From Streptomyces clavuligerus (GTDB lineage Bacteria > Actinomycetota > Actinomycetes > Streptomycetales > Streptomycetaceae), in contig NZ_CP027859.1 of the NCBI RefSeq assembly GCF_005519465.1, positions 248,001-312,000 on the forward strand: a DNA stretch of 64,000 nt. Reading direction: 5' to 3'. The notes beneath the pieces are model-generated. The model was not told where the DNA came from, made no database searches, and worked only from the letters and a program-made list of their open reading frames with translations. Positions 8,530 through 17,000 of this stretch are shown here, one piece after another. Each line of letters opens with the position of its first letter. Position 1 is the first letter of the stretch. The translations under genes were made by a program, and so were the position numbers.

Positions 8530-8682
8530 ATGCGGACCCGTGCCCTCCACCGCTACCTGCACTGGCGCAACGCCAGCGCCCGCCACCCCGACGGTCCTTA
8601 CCCTCCAGCGCCGAGAACACACCCGCATCCGCAGCGAGGGGGTATCCGCCGGGACGGACACCCCCTCGCGACCGCAGCCTGA
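8530..8682 (+). pseudogene. Degenerate 3' end of an insertion-sequence transposase
   Basis: Joining three frames gives LHRYLHWRNASARHPD, then LQRREHTRIRSE, then a GHPLATAA end with TGA at 8680-8682. This resembles the C-terminal tail of a transposase group common in Streptomyces. At least two frameshifts and no upstream domain mean it is a scar. The family assignment comes from memory and is weak. Confidence 0.3.
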
Positions 8683-8705
8683 TCAAGCGATCCGGTACAG
8701 AAACG

Positions 8706-9245
8706 TCAGATCCCCGTACTACGGCCGATGCGGTACAGCACATTCGGACGCAGCGGTCCTTCGGGCACGGTGGGGTCGTCGAAGTCGTCGGCCGGGTTCC
8801 GGGTCATACCGATCCGGCGCATCACCGCTTGCGAACGGAGGTTGGTGACCGTCGTCACAGCGACGATCTCAGGAAGCTCAAGAACGTCGAAGCCGAAAGC
8901 CAGGACCGTCAGCGCGGCCTCGGTGGCGTAGCCCTGGCCCCAGGCCGAGCGGGCGAGCCTCCAGCCGATCTCCACTCCCGTGAACGGCATGCCGTCATCC
9001 ACCTGGTCCAAGCCCGCGAAGCCGATGAACCCGCCCGTGGCCCGCACCTCGACAGCCCACCACCCGTACCCCCGCCGGTCGAAATCGGCCTGGAACCGTG
9101 CCACGGAGGCATCACTCTGTTCGCGGGTCAGCAGACCGCCCAAGTGCTCCCGGACCTCGGGGTCGGCATTCACCGCCGCCCACGGTTCAAGGTCGGAGTC
9201 ACGCCACCGGCGGAGAGTGAGGCGATCGGTACGCAGTTCAGCCAT
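8706..9245 (-). CDS. GNAT N-acetyltransferase, RimJ/RimL type
   Basis: This 179-residue acetyltransferase starts with the typical LRTDRLTLRRWRDSDLEPWA. It carries the acetyl-CoA loop in EIGWRLARSAWGQGYATEAALTV and ends with the NLRSQAVMRRIGM motif. It is complete for the family. It is the second acetyltransferase in the cargo block but shares little detail with the one at 7387, so it is not a recent duplicate. The substrate is unknown. It converges on the decayed transposase end and has about 500 bases of apparently empty sequence upstream. Confidence 0.8.
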   Translation of the reverse strand: MAELRTDRLTLRRWRDSDLEPWAAVNADPEVREHLGGLLTREQSDASVARFQADFDRRGYGWWAVEVRATGGFIGFAGLDQVDDGMPFTGVEIGWRLARSAWGQGYATEAALTVLAFGFDVLELPEIVAVTTVTNLRSQAVMRRIGMTRNPADDFDDPTVPEGPLRPNVLYRIGRSTGI

Positions 9246-9752
9246 GCTGCCCAGCCAACGTGAGCTCTGGCCTCAAAGCAATCCCTTTTCGTCAGGGCGA
9301 CACCGTCACGCAGAAGAGAGCATGCACGACTGGACAAAGCAGCGACCACCGATGCGGTCACAGCACGGCCTCCGGCTTACCGACGCCATGCGCACCGTGC
9401 GCTCCAGCACGCCGTCGGCGCGTCGGTGGTGTCGTTGGATACGGGTATGGAGCTACCGGAGCGGGAGACCGTGGTGGCCAGGTGTGATCTCGCGGACTCC
9501 GCCATGATGTCCGGCTGAAGCCAGGGTGCGGTCGATGACGGCCTGGAGGCGGTCGAGGTCCTGTCCGTCGCGCTGGGCCGGATCGAAGGCCCCGTAGCCG
9601 GTCGTGCGTACGGGGTCCGCTGGAGGTCTTCTCCACAATGTCTCCGGCCGGAGCGGGGCATCGCCGCCGGGCGGGTGCGGCTTCTCTGCCTCGCCCACGG
9701 GACCGGGCCCACGGGGTTCTCCGTGGAAGCGGCGTGAACCGGGCCGCTGCTG
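9246..9752. other. Intergenic stretch, no convincing gene
   Basis: Several short frames exist on both strands. On the minus strand 9453-9630 encodes PVRTTGYGAFDPAQRDGQDL and RLQAVIDRTLASAGHHGG, which look protein-like, but there is no recognisable domain, start site or neighbour logic. It may be the end of a deleted gene. Confidence 0.3.
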
Positions 9753-10061
9753 TCAGCGCCAGTCGCCGGTCAGCCAGGCCACCAGGCGGGGGCGCGGGGT
9801 CTCCGGAGCGCACGGGGCGATGGCGGCGCTGGAGAAGACCTGCATGGTCACAACGCCCTCGACGTTGCGGTACACCCGGGAGATGTCACCGGAGACGTCG
9901 CCGGGTTCACCGACTTCCACCGGGCTCTCGGACGCGGTCGCGGGGCCGGAGGGGTTGCAGCCGACCTGAGGGAGTGGTTGGCCGAGATACCAGCCGCCGA
10001 TGAACACGGCGTACAGGGCGGCTGCTGTGCCTAAGCGACGAGGAGTCATCCAGGTGGGCAT
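9753..10061 (-). CDS. Small membrane-anchored or secreted hypothetical protein
   Basis: The start MPTWMTPRRLGTAAALYAVF gives a basic N-terminus and one hydrophobic helix (GTAAALYAVFIGGWYLG). An extracytoplasmic acidic Ser/Pro segment and a tail with VVTMQVFSSAAIAPC follow. Length is about 102 residues. I do not recognise the family. Third-position GC supports coding, but the ribosome site is weak, so the exact start is uncertain. Confidence 0.45.
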   Translation of the reverse strand: MPTWMTPRRLGTAAALYAVFIGGWYLGQPLPQVGCNPSGPATASESPVEVGEPGDVSGDISRVYRNVEGVVTMQVFSSAAIAPCAPETPRPRLVAWLTGDWR

Positions 10062-10114
10062 CCGCAGAGTATTCCAGGAAGCGTCACCGGACAGCACCCC
10101 CGTCACAACCGGAT

Positions 10115-10399
10115 GTGCGGCGCATCGGTGGAGAGATCTTTCCCGACACCCTGTCCGAGTACCAGTGTGCGAGGGACGCGGTCAGGCTGGCGCCGAGGAC
10201 GCTGGACGAGCTGGTCAGGCCGGTGCTCGAAAGCTGTGAGTACCACGGCACCATGCCGTGGCAGCTCTTGTCCCGGGAAGTCGACCGGTACGTCGCCGGA
10301 GTGGGCAAGCGGGCCGCATCACCGAGGAAACCGCCATGCCCCCCACATCAACGCCGCCCGCCCCGAGCGCACCGGTGCGCTGCCCCGCTGATGCCATGA
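10115..10399 (+). CDS. Short hypothetical frame, probably a gene fragment
   Basis: The stretch GEIFPDTLSEYQCARDAVRL through EVDRYVAGVGKRA has strong G/C third-position bias and protein-like composition. The last ~25 residues (SPRKPPCPPHQRRPPRAH) look like read-through of non-coding sequence. No start context or domain is evident. It may be the remnant of a longer gene. Confidence 0.3.
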   Translation: MRRIGGEIFPDTLSEYQCARDAVRLAPRTLDELVRPVLESCEYHGTMPWQLLSREVDRYVAGVGKRAASPRKPPCPPHQRRPPRAHRCAAPLMP

Positions 10400-10413
10400 C
10401 TCGGATCGGCCTG

Positions 10414-11793
10414 TCAGCCTCGGTCTGGCTGATTGCGAGTGCGGTACCGCCGCAGGGCGAACAGTCGATGATCATGCTCAGAGAATTCATTGAGCGGTCC
10501 GACCCGCTCGTACGCCCACTCGGCTCTCGGGTCGTCGCGGCAGGCGAGCGCGAAGGCCGCCTCCAGACGCAGATCCTTGTCATCCTCGTCGAGGAGCGCG
10601 ACGAGGGCATGCAGAGTCGGGGGCGTCCGGTCATCGGAGGCAGACAGGGACTCGGCAGCGTGGCGCCGCACCCCGAGGTCATCGTCGCGAAGCAGGACGA
10701 GCAGAGCGTCCCGGATCCCCGGAACGAGCTCGTTGTCGGGAGCGAACCGCGGGTTGAGTACTTGCGCCACAGATGCTCTGACGGCCGGCTCGGAGTCGAC
10801 GGCCATGCCGAGCAGTGCGGATGTGACCGCCTCGCTGCGCGCGGTCCGCTCCCGGCTCATGCAGAACGCCGCTTCGCTGCGGACGCGGGGGTTCGGATGG
10901 TCGGCGTACCGCAGACCGATGGCCATCTCGTCCGAGTGCTCCGCGCAGTGGTGGTTGTAGACGTCCAGAACCGCAGCGAGCACCTGCCCATCGGGCTCGT
11001 CCTGCGCCCAGGACGCCAGGAAGTCGGCATCCTCGGCAGTGTCCGACGCGCGGTCGACCGTAGTGTGGAAGCACCGGTGCCACAGGACCGAGGCCAGGAA
11101 GCGGCGGTGCACGGGATCGGGATCCCGGCGCAGAGCGGTCAGCTCCGACCAGATACGCGGGCCCCTCCTCTGACCCAGGAAGTAGGCGGCGGCGAACCAG
11201 TTGCTGTCCTCGTCCTCCGCGTGCGCGACGGCGCGTGCCATCAATTCGGTGACGGGCGGCATGACACCGAAGTGCCACTCGAGCTGGGTGAGGATCGCGC
11301 CGTGCCCGGCCCGCGCGGTGAGGCCGCCGAGGGAAACCTCGTCGATCGTGTCGGCAGTCGGCAGGACGTCGATGCGGCGTGTGACGGCGGGCCCGGCAGC
11401 CCCGGTCCGGCGGCGCAGCTCCTCGACCACGCCGACCTCGTACCAGTGCCGGGCCAGATCGAGCAGTCGCTGTCGGTGTGCCGCGGGAAGGCGGAGCCGA
11501 GGAGCTTCCCCCAGGATCATGGTGACCAGCGTGGGAGAGCCGGTGTCGACGGCTCGCAGCAAGGGGGTGCTGCCATCCTGAAGTACGAGGTCCTGGTTGG
11601 CACCACCATCGACCAGGACCTCGGCGGTGAGGTCATCGAACCCGGCCACCGCGGTACACAACAAGGGCAACCCGTCGGAGCCCAAGGTGTCCGGATCCGC
11701 ACCCTGTTCCAGACAGCCCCGCACGGTGACGGTGTCCCTGGCGAGCACTGCGCTGACCAGTCGGTCGGTCAGGTCCGACGACAGCCCGATCAA
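10414..11793 (-). CDS. Ankyrin- and HEAT-repeat protein
   Basis: This 459-residue protein begins with ankyrin-like repeats (VRGCLEQGADPDTLGSDGLP, then VLVDGGANQDLVLQDGSTPLL). A helical middle follows, then HEAT/armadillo-like repeats at the C-terminus (NPRVRSEAAFCM, DSEPAVRASVAQVL, DLGVRRHAAESL, DKDLRLEAAFAL). Both repeat types bind proteins, so an interaction or scaffold role is likely; nothing suggests an enzyme. I chose the TTG at 11793 because AGGAGG lies just upstream (four-base gap) and the ankyrin part begins right after. No partner gene is obvious. It is the last gene of the inserted cargo block. Confidence 0.65.
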   Translation of the reverse strand: MIGLSSDLTDRLVSAVLARDTVTVRGCLEQGADPDTLGSDGLPLLCTAVAGFDDLTAEVLVDGGANQDLVLQDGSTPLLRAVDTGSPTLVTMILGEAPRLRLPAAHRQRLLDLARHWYEVGVVEELRRRTGAAGPAVTRRIDVLPTADTIDEVSLGGLTARAGHGAILTQLEWHFGVMPPVTELMARAVAHAEDEDSNWFAAAYFLGQRRGPRIWSELTALRRDPDPVHRRFLASVLWHRCFHTTVDRASDTAEDADFLASWAQDEPDGQVLAAVLDVYNHHCAEHSDEMAIGLRYADHPNPRVRSEAAFCMSRERTARSEAVTSALLGMAVDSEPAVRASVAQVLNPRFAPDNELVPGIRDALLVLLRDDDLGVRRHAAESLSASDDRTPPTLHALVALLDEDDKDLRLEAAFALACRDDPRAEWAYERVGPLNEFSEHDHRLFALRRYRTRNQPDRG

Positions 11794-11905
11794 GAATCCT
11801 CCTGATGATGTGTTCAAAGAGAGCAATGTACCCGGACCAGCGGGACAATGCTGATGTACGGCGGCCTGAACCACGGCCGGGTCGACGTCGGCCGACTGCG
11901 GACGC

Positions 11906-11951
11906 TGCTCAGCGGTGAACCCGAGTCCGGAAGCACAAGGGCCCGCTGACC
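11906..11951. repeat. Element repeat, copy 2 (pair with 6047-6092)
   Basis: It contains GGTGAACCCGAGTCCGGAAG followed by GGGCCCGCTGACC, matching copy 1 in order and spacing. It lies 40 bases before the start of an Spd-like gene. The pair encloses 5.8 kb of unrelated genes. Confidence 0.55.
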
Positions 11952-11990
11952 CCGCCCAAGCCCCCACGCTCCCGCTCCGAGGAGACCACC

Positions 11991-12433
11991 GTGGACATCC
12001 GTCCCCTATCCGATATCGAGGCCCACGACGAGGCCGAGGCCCGCCGGATCATCACTGCCGCCCACCATCCCGGGAACACCCCCGCGCCCGTGGCCCAGCC
12101 CGGAAGACCATCCGTGTCCCGGCTCGCAGCGGACATCGCCGGAGTGCTGACCGCCGCCGCAGTCGCCGCCGTCCGATCGACGGCACGGGAACGCTGGTCA
12201 TCCGGACACGGGGCGGAGTCGACCCCGCCGCATTCGCCATCGCGGGCGCCACCCCGGTCGCTCTGGTCGCTGTCGTCGGCGTCACCACCCGCATGATCAG
12301 CCGCGCCGTCCGGGACGGAGCCTCCAGGCTGCCGAGGCCGACCCACATCACCGCCACCGACCCGGCCCGCATCCAGCACACCGAACTGCACACGACGACC
12401 CGGGGGCAGCGGATGCGTGAATTCTCGCGATGA
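11991..12433 (+). pseudogene. Frameshifted Spd-like membrane protein of the conjugative element
   Basis: A GTG at 11991 with a good GAGGAG site opens VDIRPLSDIEAHDEAEARRI and reaches a first hydrophobic segment (LAADIAGVLTAAAVAAV). Near 12175-12180 the likely coding frame changes by one to IDGTGTLVIRTRGGVDPAAF, then a second hydrophobic segment (AGATPVALVAVVGV) and a stop at 12433. Both halves look like one small two-helix protein of the type found beside RNase HI and tra genes in Streptomyces elements. Either the gene is dead or there is a sequence error. Confidence 0.5.
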
Positions 12434-12682
12434 GTTCCTCGTCGCTCAGAGCCGGGGTGGACTCGAGGTCGAGCCGAGGAGCGCGTGCAGGGATTCACGG
12501 AGTACCTCGGAGGCGTCTCGCTCGCATTCATTCCGGTGCCTGATCCCGCATATCCTCATATCCTCACTCATGACTCAACCCTCGCGGTGATGCGGCTCTC
12601 CCTCCGGTGCAGACGGTCGCCGTGTCCCGTCGCTCACCCGGGGATGAGAGGGATCTGGAACCCGGGTGGCATGATCGGGGTC

Positions 12683-13393
12683 ATGAATGACCGCATTGTC
12701 GCCGCCGCCGATGGATCGTCCAAGGGAAATCCCGGCAGAGCCGGATGGGCGTGGGTGGTCGCCGATGCGCACGGTGTGCCGCAGCGCTGGGAGTCCGGCC
12801 CCCTGGGCACCGCCTCGAACAACGTCGCCGAGCTCACCGCACTCCTGCGCCTTCTGGAATCCACACCGCCGGCGACTCCCCTGGAGGTGCGGATGGACTC
12901 GCAGTACGCGATGAAGGCCGTCACCCAGTGGCTGCCCGGCTGGAAACGCAACGGCTGGCGAACCGCGAGCGGCGGCCCGGTCGCCAACCGGGACCTGGTC
13001 GAGCGGATCGACGCCCTCCTGGCGGGGCGTGATGTCACCCTCGTCCACGTCCCCGCGCACCGGCAGGACGGTGACCTCCTGAACGCGATCGCCGATCAGG
13101 CCGCCAGCGACGCCGCCGCGACCCAGAACCCGGGCGGCACCGCCCACGGTCACCACGACCTCCCCACCCCCGCACCCGAACGCGCGCGGCCCGCGGGTGG
13201 CGCGCGGTCGGCGCCCGGGCGGCAGAAGAAGACCCTCAGCCCCGCGAAGGGCGGGACCCGGACGATCGCCGCCAAGTTCCCGGGCCGGTGCCCCTGCGGC
13301 GGCTCCTACCCGGCCGGAAGCAAGATCACCAGAGTCGGCACAGGATGGGGCCACCCCGGCTGCCGGACACCCTCGGGGACCACCGGACCCTGA
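12683..13393 (+). CDS. rnhA: RNase HI with C-terminal Cys-motif domain
   Basis: The 236-residue protein starts with the RNase HI fold, which cuts the RNA strand of RNA-DNA hybrids. The four acidic catalytic positions are visible: D in AAADGSSKGNPG, E in NNVAELTALL, D in VRMDSQYAM, and D in LLNAIADQAAS. A Pro/Ala-rich linker follows. A C-terminal module then carries CPCGGSYPAG and HPGCR, which could be a small zinc or nucleic-acid-binding domain. The ATG at 12683 gives a normal RNase H N-terminus; an in-frame ATG at 12671 is an alternative. Stand-alone RNase HI with this tail suggests a mobile-element gene, perhaps processing replication or transfer intermediates. Confidence 0.8.
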   Translation: MNDRIVAAADGSSKGNPGRAGWAWVVADAHGVPQRWESGPLGTASNNVAELTALLRLLESTPPATPLEVRMDSQYAMKAVTQWLPGWKRNGWRTASGGPVANRDLVERIDALLAGRDVTLVHVPAHRQDGDLLNAIADQAASDAAATQNPGGTAHGHHDLPTPAPERARPAGGARSAPGRQKKTLSPAKGGTRTIAAKFPGRCPCGGSYPAGSKITRVGTGWGHPGCRTPSGTTGP

Positions 13394-13435
13394 ACAGCCC
13401 GACCCTGAACAGCCGGGCCGTGAACAGCCGGGCCG
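13391..13435 (+). repeat. Three tandem 15-bp units at the RNase H stop
   Basis: Three consecutive 15-base units of the form TGAACAGCCGGGCCG begin at the RNase HI stop codon; the first unit differs at two positions. Each unit begins with TGA in the RNase H frame, so the stop is repeated. From here to 13779 I see no gene. Confidence 0.6.
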
Positions 13436-13779
13436 TGAAGCCGCTCAGCGCGGACCGTCCGCGGATCTGAGGAAACGGTGTCCGATCCCGGGGCTTGCAG
13501 TTCGAGCATCCGAGCCCGTACGGGCCCCTGTTCACGGGCCCGCACGCCGGCCCGGACTACGCGTAGCGGTGCGAGCAGGTCAGCCGGCACCGGGCAGTCG
13601 GCTCGATCGCGATAAAACGTTGCGCGCCTGCCGCGCGGCCGTGACCCGGTACACCGTCCGCCTGCGCGCTTGTGGACCGGGAGCGTTTCCGGAGGCATGA
13701 GGACGCCCGGGCCGAGGGCGCGGCGGGAGCCGGCCGTCCGGGGCCGTGTGCCGGGATGGCCTGTCGGTAGGGGTGAGGG

Positions 13780-14964
13780 TCACCGGGCTCCGATGGTTGC
13801 CGTCCAGCCGCTGCGGTTGAGGTGGCAGGTGCCGTCGGGGTCGATGGTGACGGCTGCTCCGGCGACGGGCAGGTCGCCGTCGATGACGAGCCAGGTGCGG
13901 ATCTTGTCCAGTTCGTCCCACAACCGGCGGGGCCCGCCCTGGTGGACGGTCGGCAGGTCCCGGGGCCCGGCTGCCGCGGCGCGGGCCCAGGAGCCGTCCG
14001 GGTGCAGCATGTAGGCGGTGCGGGCGCCGCCTGGGCTGTCGTCCATGCGGTGCTCGACGCCGGGGACCATCAGTTCAAGGGTGGAGCGCACGTCCCAGGC
14101 GTCGTTCACGCGCATCACCGGGTAGCGGCCCGTGGTGACGCTGTCGCCCTCGGCGGTCCGCGCGGTGGTCCACAGGACGGTGTTGTCGGGGCCGGGAGGG
14201 TAGTCGTCGCCGTGACGGGTGCTCATGAAAGCCGCCGCCTCCGGGGCGACCTGGCCGGTGGCGCCCCCGTCAGCAGTCTTGTCCGCGACGATGACCAGCC
14301 CCGTCCTGGCCAGCGTGGTCACCAGCCGGCCGCCGGGTGCGAGCGCCGTGAGCCAGGAGGCGGGGATCGTCTCCACCGAGACGGTGGAGACGATGCGGTC
14401 GAAGCTGCCGGGAAGCTCGCCCGTCACATCGCAGACCTCCAGCCTCGGCCGGTGCCCGATGGCGTCCAGCCGTTCACGGGCCGCCTGGACGAGATACGGG
14501 TCCACGTCGACGCTGGTGACACGATCGGCTCCCAGACGCCGGCAGGCGAGCGCGGTGCCGTACCCGCTTCCGCAGGTCACCAGGGTGCGGGAGTCATCGG
14601 CGATGACCGCGTGCCGGTACATCTCCACGACCAGCCGGGGCAGCGTGGACGACGAGGTGGGCCGCGTCTCGGGGATCAGGGTTCCGGGAGTGGCGTGGTC
14701 CGCGTGGTGCCGCCCGACGCGCGTGGTCAGGGTGGTGTGCCTGTCGTAGGCGCTGTTCATCCATGCCTCGGGTGCGCTGGGCCCGTCGTGCAGCTCGTAG
14801 GCCCATCGTCCCTCCCGTTCGCTGTGTGTCCATGTCCACCAGCGGGGCACGAACAGGTGCCGGGCGGTCGTGGCGAGGGGGCGGTGCCAGCGGGACTCGG
14901 GCCGTACGGTCGCATCGGCCATCCGGGCGGCATGCCGCTCCCAGTCCGGTGATGTCCGGTGCAT
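13780..14964 (-). CDS. PCMT-like methyltransferase of a peptide-maturation type
   Basis: The 394-residue SAM-dependent methyltransferase resembles the protein-isoaspartate methyltransferase family. Landmarks are RHLFVPRWWTW near residue 35, PTSSSTLPRLVVEM near 110, the SAM loop VTCGSGYGTALACRRLG, the acidic strand SVDVDP, and a C-terminal QGGPRRLWDELDK followed by a DGTCHLN strand. This layout resembles the methyltransferases that accompany ATP-grasp or other peptide-maturation systems in Streptomyces. Here the neighbour is a radical SAM enzyme whose stop lies about 60 bases upstream of this ATG. I see no precursor peptide or ATP-grasp gene beside it. A RiPP-tailoring role is therefore an inference. 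Confidence 0.6.
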   Translation of the reverse strand: MHRTSPDWERHAARMADATVRPESRWHRPLATTARHLFVPRWWTWTHSEREGRWAYELHDGPSAPEAWMNSAYDRHTTLTTRVGRHHADHATPGTLIPETRPTSSSTLPRLVVEMYRHAVIADDSRTLVTCGSGYGTALACRRLGADRVTSVDVDPYLVQAARERLDAIGHRPRLEVCDVTGELPGSFDRIVSTVSVETIPASWLTALAPGGRLVTTLARTGLVIVADKTADGGATGQVAPEAAAFMSTRHGDDYPPGPDNTVLWTTARTAEGDSVTTGRYPVMRVNDAWDVRSTLELMVPGVEHRMDDSPGGARTAYMLHPDGSWARAAAAGPRDLPTVHQGGPRRLWDELDKIRTWLVIDGDLPVAGAAVTIDPDGTCHLNRSGWTATIGAR

Positions 14965-15025
14965 GAATGCAGGCTCTCTTTCAGGGACGGGCGGGCCGCC
15001 CGGCCGGGTCGTCCGGTGGTGTGGA

Positions 15026-15898
15026 TCAGCCCAGGGGGCCGCAGGGTTTGGCCTTGGCGGGCGCGCAGGAGTCGGAAGCGGAAGGTTCGCAGTCGGGGGC
15101 GCAGGGGTGCGCGCCGGTGCGGCGCGGGACACTCGCGGTCGTCGCGGCCCACCGGCCGGAGCCGAGGACCGACGCCAGGCTCGCGCCGCCGGCGACACTT
15201 CCGGCCGTCAGGTGCCGGCCCATCTCGCACACGGCCACCTGCCCGTCGGGGAGGACCGCCGCCCTCTGGTCCCCGCACCGCCCGCACAGGGCCGACGCGT
15301 CCGGCGGCGACGCCCCGGCGGCGTTGCCGAAGGGCCGGACCCGGTCGACGTGGACCTCGCGGACGCCCAGGTTCTCCATCTCGGCGCGGGCCCGTTCAGC
15401 GCGCTCGTGGTCGCCCGCGTCGAGGATGGCGACCCTCAGCCGGACGCCCCGCTGGACGGCCTCGGCGATGTTGGCGCGCGTCGCCCGGTGAGAGCCCTCC
15501 CGGCCGGTGGCCTTGTCGTGCTCCGCGGCAACGCCGCTGTAGTACGAGCAGGCGACGCTGACCCACGAGCGTTCGAAGAGCCGCCAGTGTTTGTCACGCA
15601 CCCGCACGAGATTCGTGTAGACGCGCACGCGCAGGCCCGCCCGGAGCGCGTGTTCGGCGATCTCGATGACGTCGGGGCGGAGCAGGGGCTCTCCGCCGAT
15701 CAGCTGGATCGTGGTCGTGCCGAGGGCAGCGGCCTCGTCGACCATCCGGTGCCAGTCCCCGGTGGCCATCGCACCGTGTCCGAGAGTCGGCCCGGCTTGG
15801 GCATAGCAGTGGCCAGGGCAGGTCAGCTGGCACCGGGCGGTGATCTCCAACGAGAGGAATCGCAGAGGTGTGGCGGGCGCCTCCGCAGCGATCGTCAT
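15026..15898 (-). CDS. Radical SAM protein with atypical CX3CX3C cluster motif
   Basis: This 290-residue protein has the radical SAM core. The cluster-binding loop reads CQLTCPGHCY, that is CX3CX3C rather than the usual CX3CX2C. It is followed by a GGEP motif (QLIGGEPLLRPD) and a typical barrel. The C-terminus is Cys-rich (CGRCGDQ, VAVCEMG, HPCAPDCEPS), suggesting a SPASM or twitch auxiliary cluster region for peptide or protein substrates. The start at 15898 has no clear ribosome site; the short upstream sequence may mean a leaderless transcript. It forms an operon with the methyltransferase downstream. A peptide-modifying role is likely by analogy, but no precursor gene was found. Confidence 0.65.
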   Translation of the reverse strand: MTIAAEAPATPLRFLSLEITARCQLTCPGHCYAQAGPTLGHGAMATGDWHRMVDEAAALGTTTIQLIGGEPLLRPDVIEIAEHALRAGLRVRVYTNLVRVRDKHWRLFERSWVSVACSYYSGVAAEHDKATGREGSHRATRANIAEAVQRGVRLRVAILDAGDHERAERARAEMENLGVREVHVDRVRPFGNAAGASPPDASALCGRCGDQRAAVLPDGQVAVCEMGRHLTAGSVAGGASLASVLGSGRWAATTASVPRRTGAHPCAPDCEPSASDSCAPAKAKPCGPLG

Positions 15899-16140
15899 AG
15901 AAGAAAGGGTAGGCGCAGGGGATGCGTCAACCACCCTGATTTTGCGGGAACTTGGTGGTGCGACGGGGTGAGCAGACAGGGGGCGCGGCCGGATCGCCCA
16001 CGACCCTTGGCCGGCGGGGGACCGGAACGCCGACCGGTGGGACGGGGTCAAGACCACCCCTCGTCCGGATCCTGACGCTGCCCCGTTCGACACAGCGGAG
16101 GCCGGACCCGGGCAGCAACGAGTCCACCACCACGACGACT

Positions 16141-16541
16141 GTGACCGGCCGGCCGGGCCTGACCATCGCCAAGAAGCAGAACGGCCCGGCGACCGTGAAG
16201 GCCGGGGCCACGGTCGAGTACACGATCACCGTGACCAACACCGGCGCCACCGCCTACCCGGCCGCCGGACCGGCCTCGTTCACCGATGATCTGAGCGAGC
16301 TGCTGGACGACGTCCGCTACAACGGCGACGCCACCGCCACCCGCGGTACCACCACCTATGACGAGCCCGTCCTGACCTGGAGCGGAGCCCTCGCCCCCGG
16401 GGAGAACGCCACCATCACCTTCTCCGTCACCACCAACGCCCGTACCTTCGGTGACCTCAAACTGATCAACACCGTGGTCTCCGACACCCCCGGCAACAAC
16501 TGTCCGGCAAGGAGCGTGTGCCACCCGAGGGGAACCGGTCA
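16141..16541 (+). pseudogene. Fragment of a DUF11-type surface protein
   Basis: The frame encodes a single Ig-like repeat: LTIAKKQNGPATVKAGATVEY, TVTNTGATAYP, FTDDLSELLDD, LTWSGALAPGENATITFSV and LINTVVSDTPGNNC. This is the pattern of DUF11 repeats in long secreted or cell-wall proteins. There is no signal peptide, start context or wall anchor, and the frame then runs antisense into the next gene. It is most likely the last repeat of a lost adhesin gene. Confidence 0.5.
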
Positions 16542-16577
16542 GAGTGGCACCGGGCCCGTCCCCGCGCGGGGACGGGC

Positions 16578-17000
16578 TCAGCACACCCTGAACGACTTGA
16601 ACGTCAGATTCGCCGAGGCACCCGGGGCGAGGGTGGTCTCCGGGCCGAAGAAACCGGGGTTGGGATAGGCGCAGTAGGTCAGCAGGGTGTTGTTCGACCA
16701 GGACTGGAAACGGTCGTAGGGCTTCACCCAGCGGTTTCTGAGCCGGCTGACATCCGCCACATCGACTCCGGGCAGCAGCGCGAACGACGCGTACCGGTAG
16801 TCGGAGGTCTCAAAGACGCACAGCCAGCCGCCGGGGCAGCCAGGACCGTACTCGACCTCCTCGTTGAGGATGTGGATACCGGGCGGGTTGAGCTGGGGCG
16901 GTGGCGGAGGCTGGGCGGTGGTCGTCCCGGCGCAGGTGAAAGCGGCGGTGAGGACCGCGGCAAGGACAGCGGCGCGCGACCGGATACGGCGGGCGGTCAT
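16578..17000 (-). CDS. Secreted small Cys protein, possible inhibitor I36/crystallin-like fold
   Basis: This 140-residue protein has a clear signal peptide (basic start, VLAAVLTAAFTCAG core, cleavage likely after TTTAQ) and a Pro-rich linker. The compact domain carries CPGGWLCVFETSDYR, a WVKPYDRFQSWSNNT stretch and a final CAYPNPGF ... FRVC. The WLCVFE signature with aromatic repeats resembles the peptidase inhibitor I36/beta-gamma-crystallin-like secreted proteins of Streptomyces. Its ATG overlaps the stop of the upstream gene by four bases, so it is the third gene of a coupled operon. The function is unproven. Confidence 0.6.
   Translation of the reverse strand: MTARRIRSRAAVLAAVLTAAFTCAGTTTAQPPPPPQLNPPGIHILNEEVEYGPGCPGGWLCVFETSDYRYASFALLPGVDVADVSRLRNRWVKPYDRFQSWSNNTLLTYCAYPNPGFFGPETTLAPGASANLTFKSFRVC

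Noticed and set aside
13440..13779. Possible RiPP precursor next to the methyltransferase/radical SAM pair
   Set aside because: No short frame with a ribosome site, leader-like sequence or Cys/Asp/Ser-rich core was found here or in 15900-16140.
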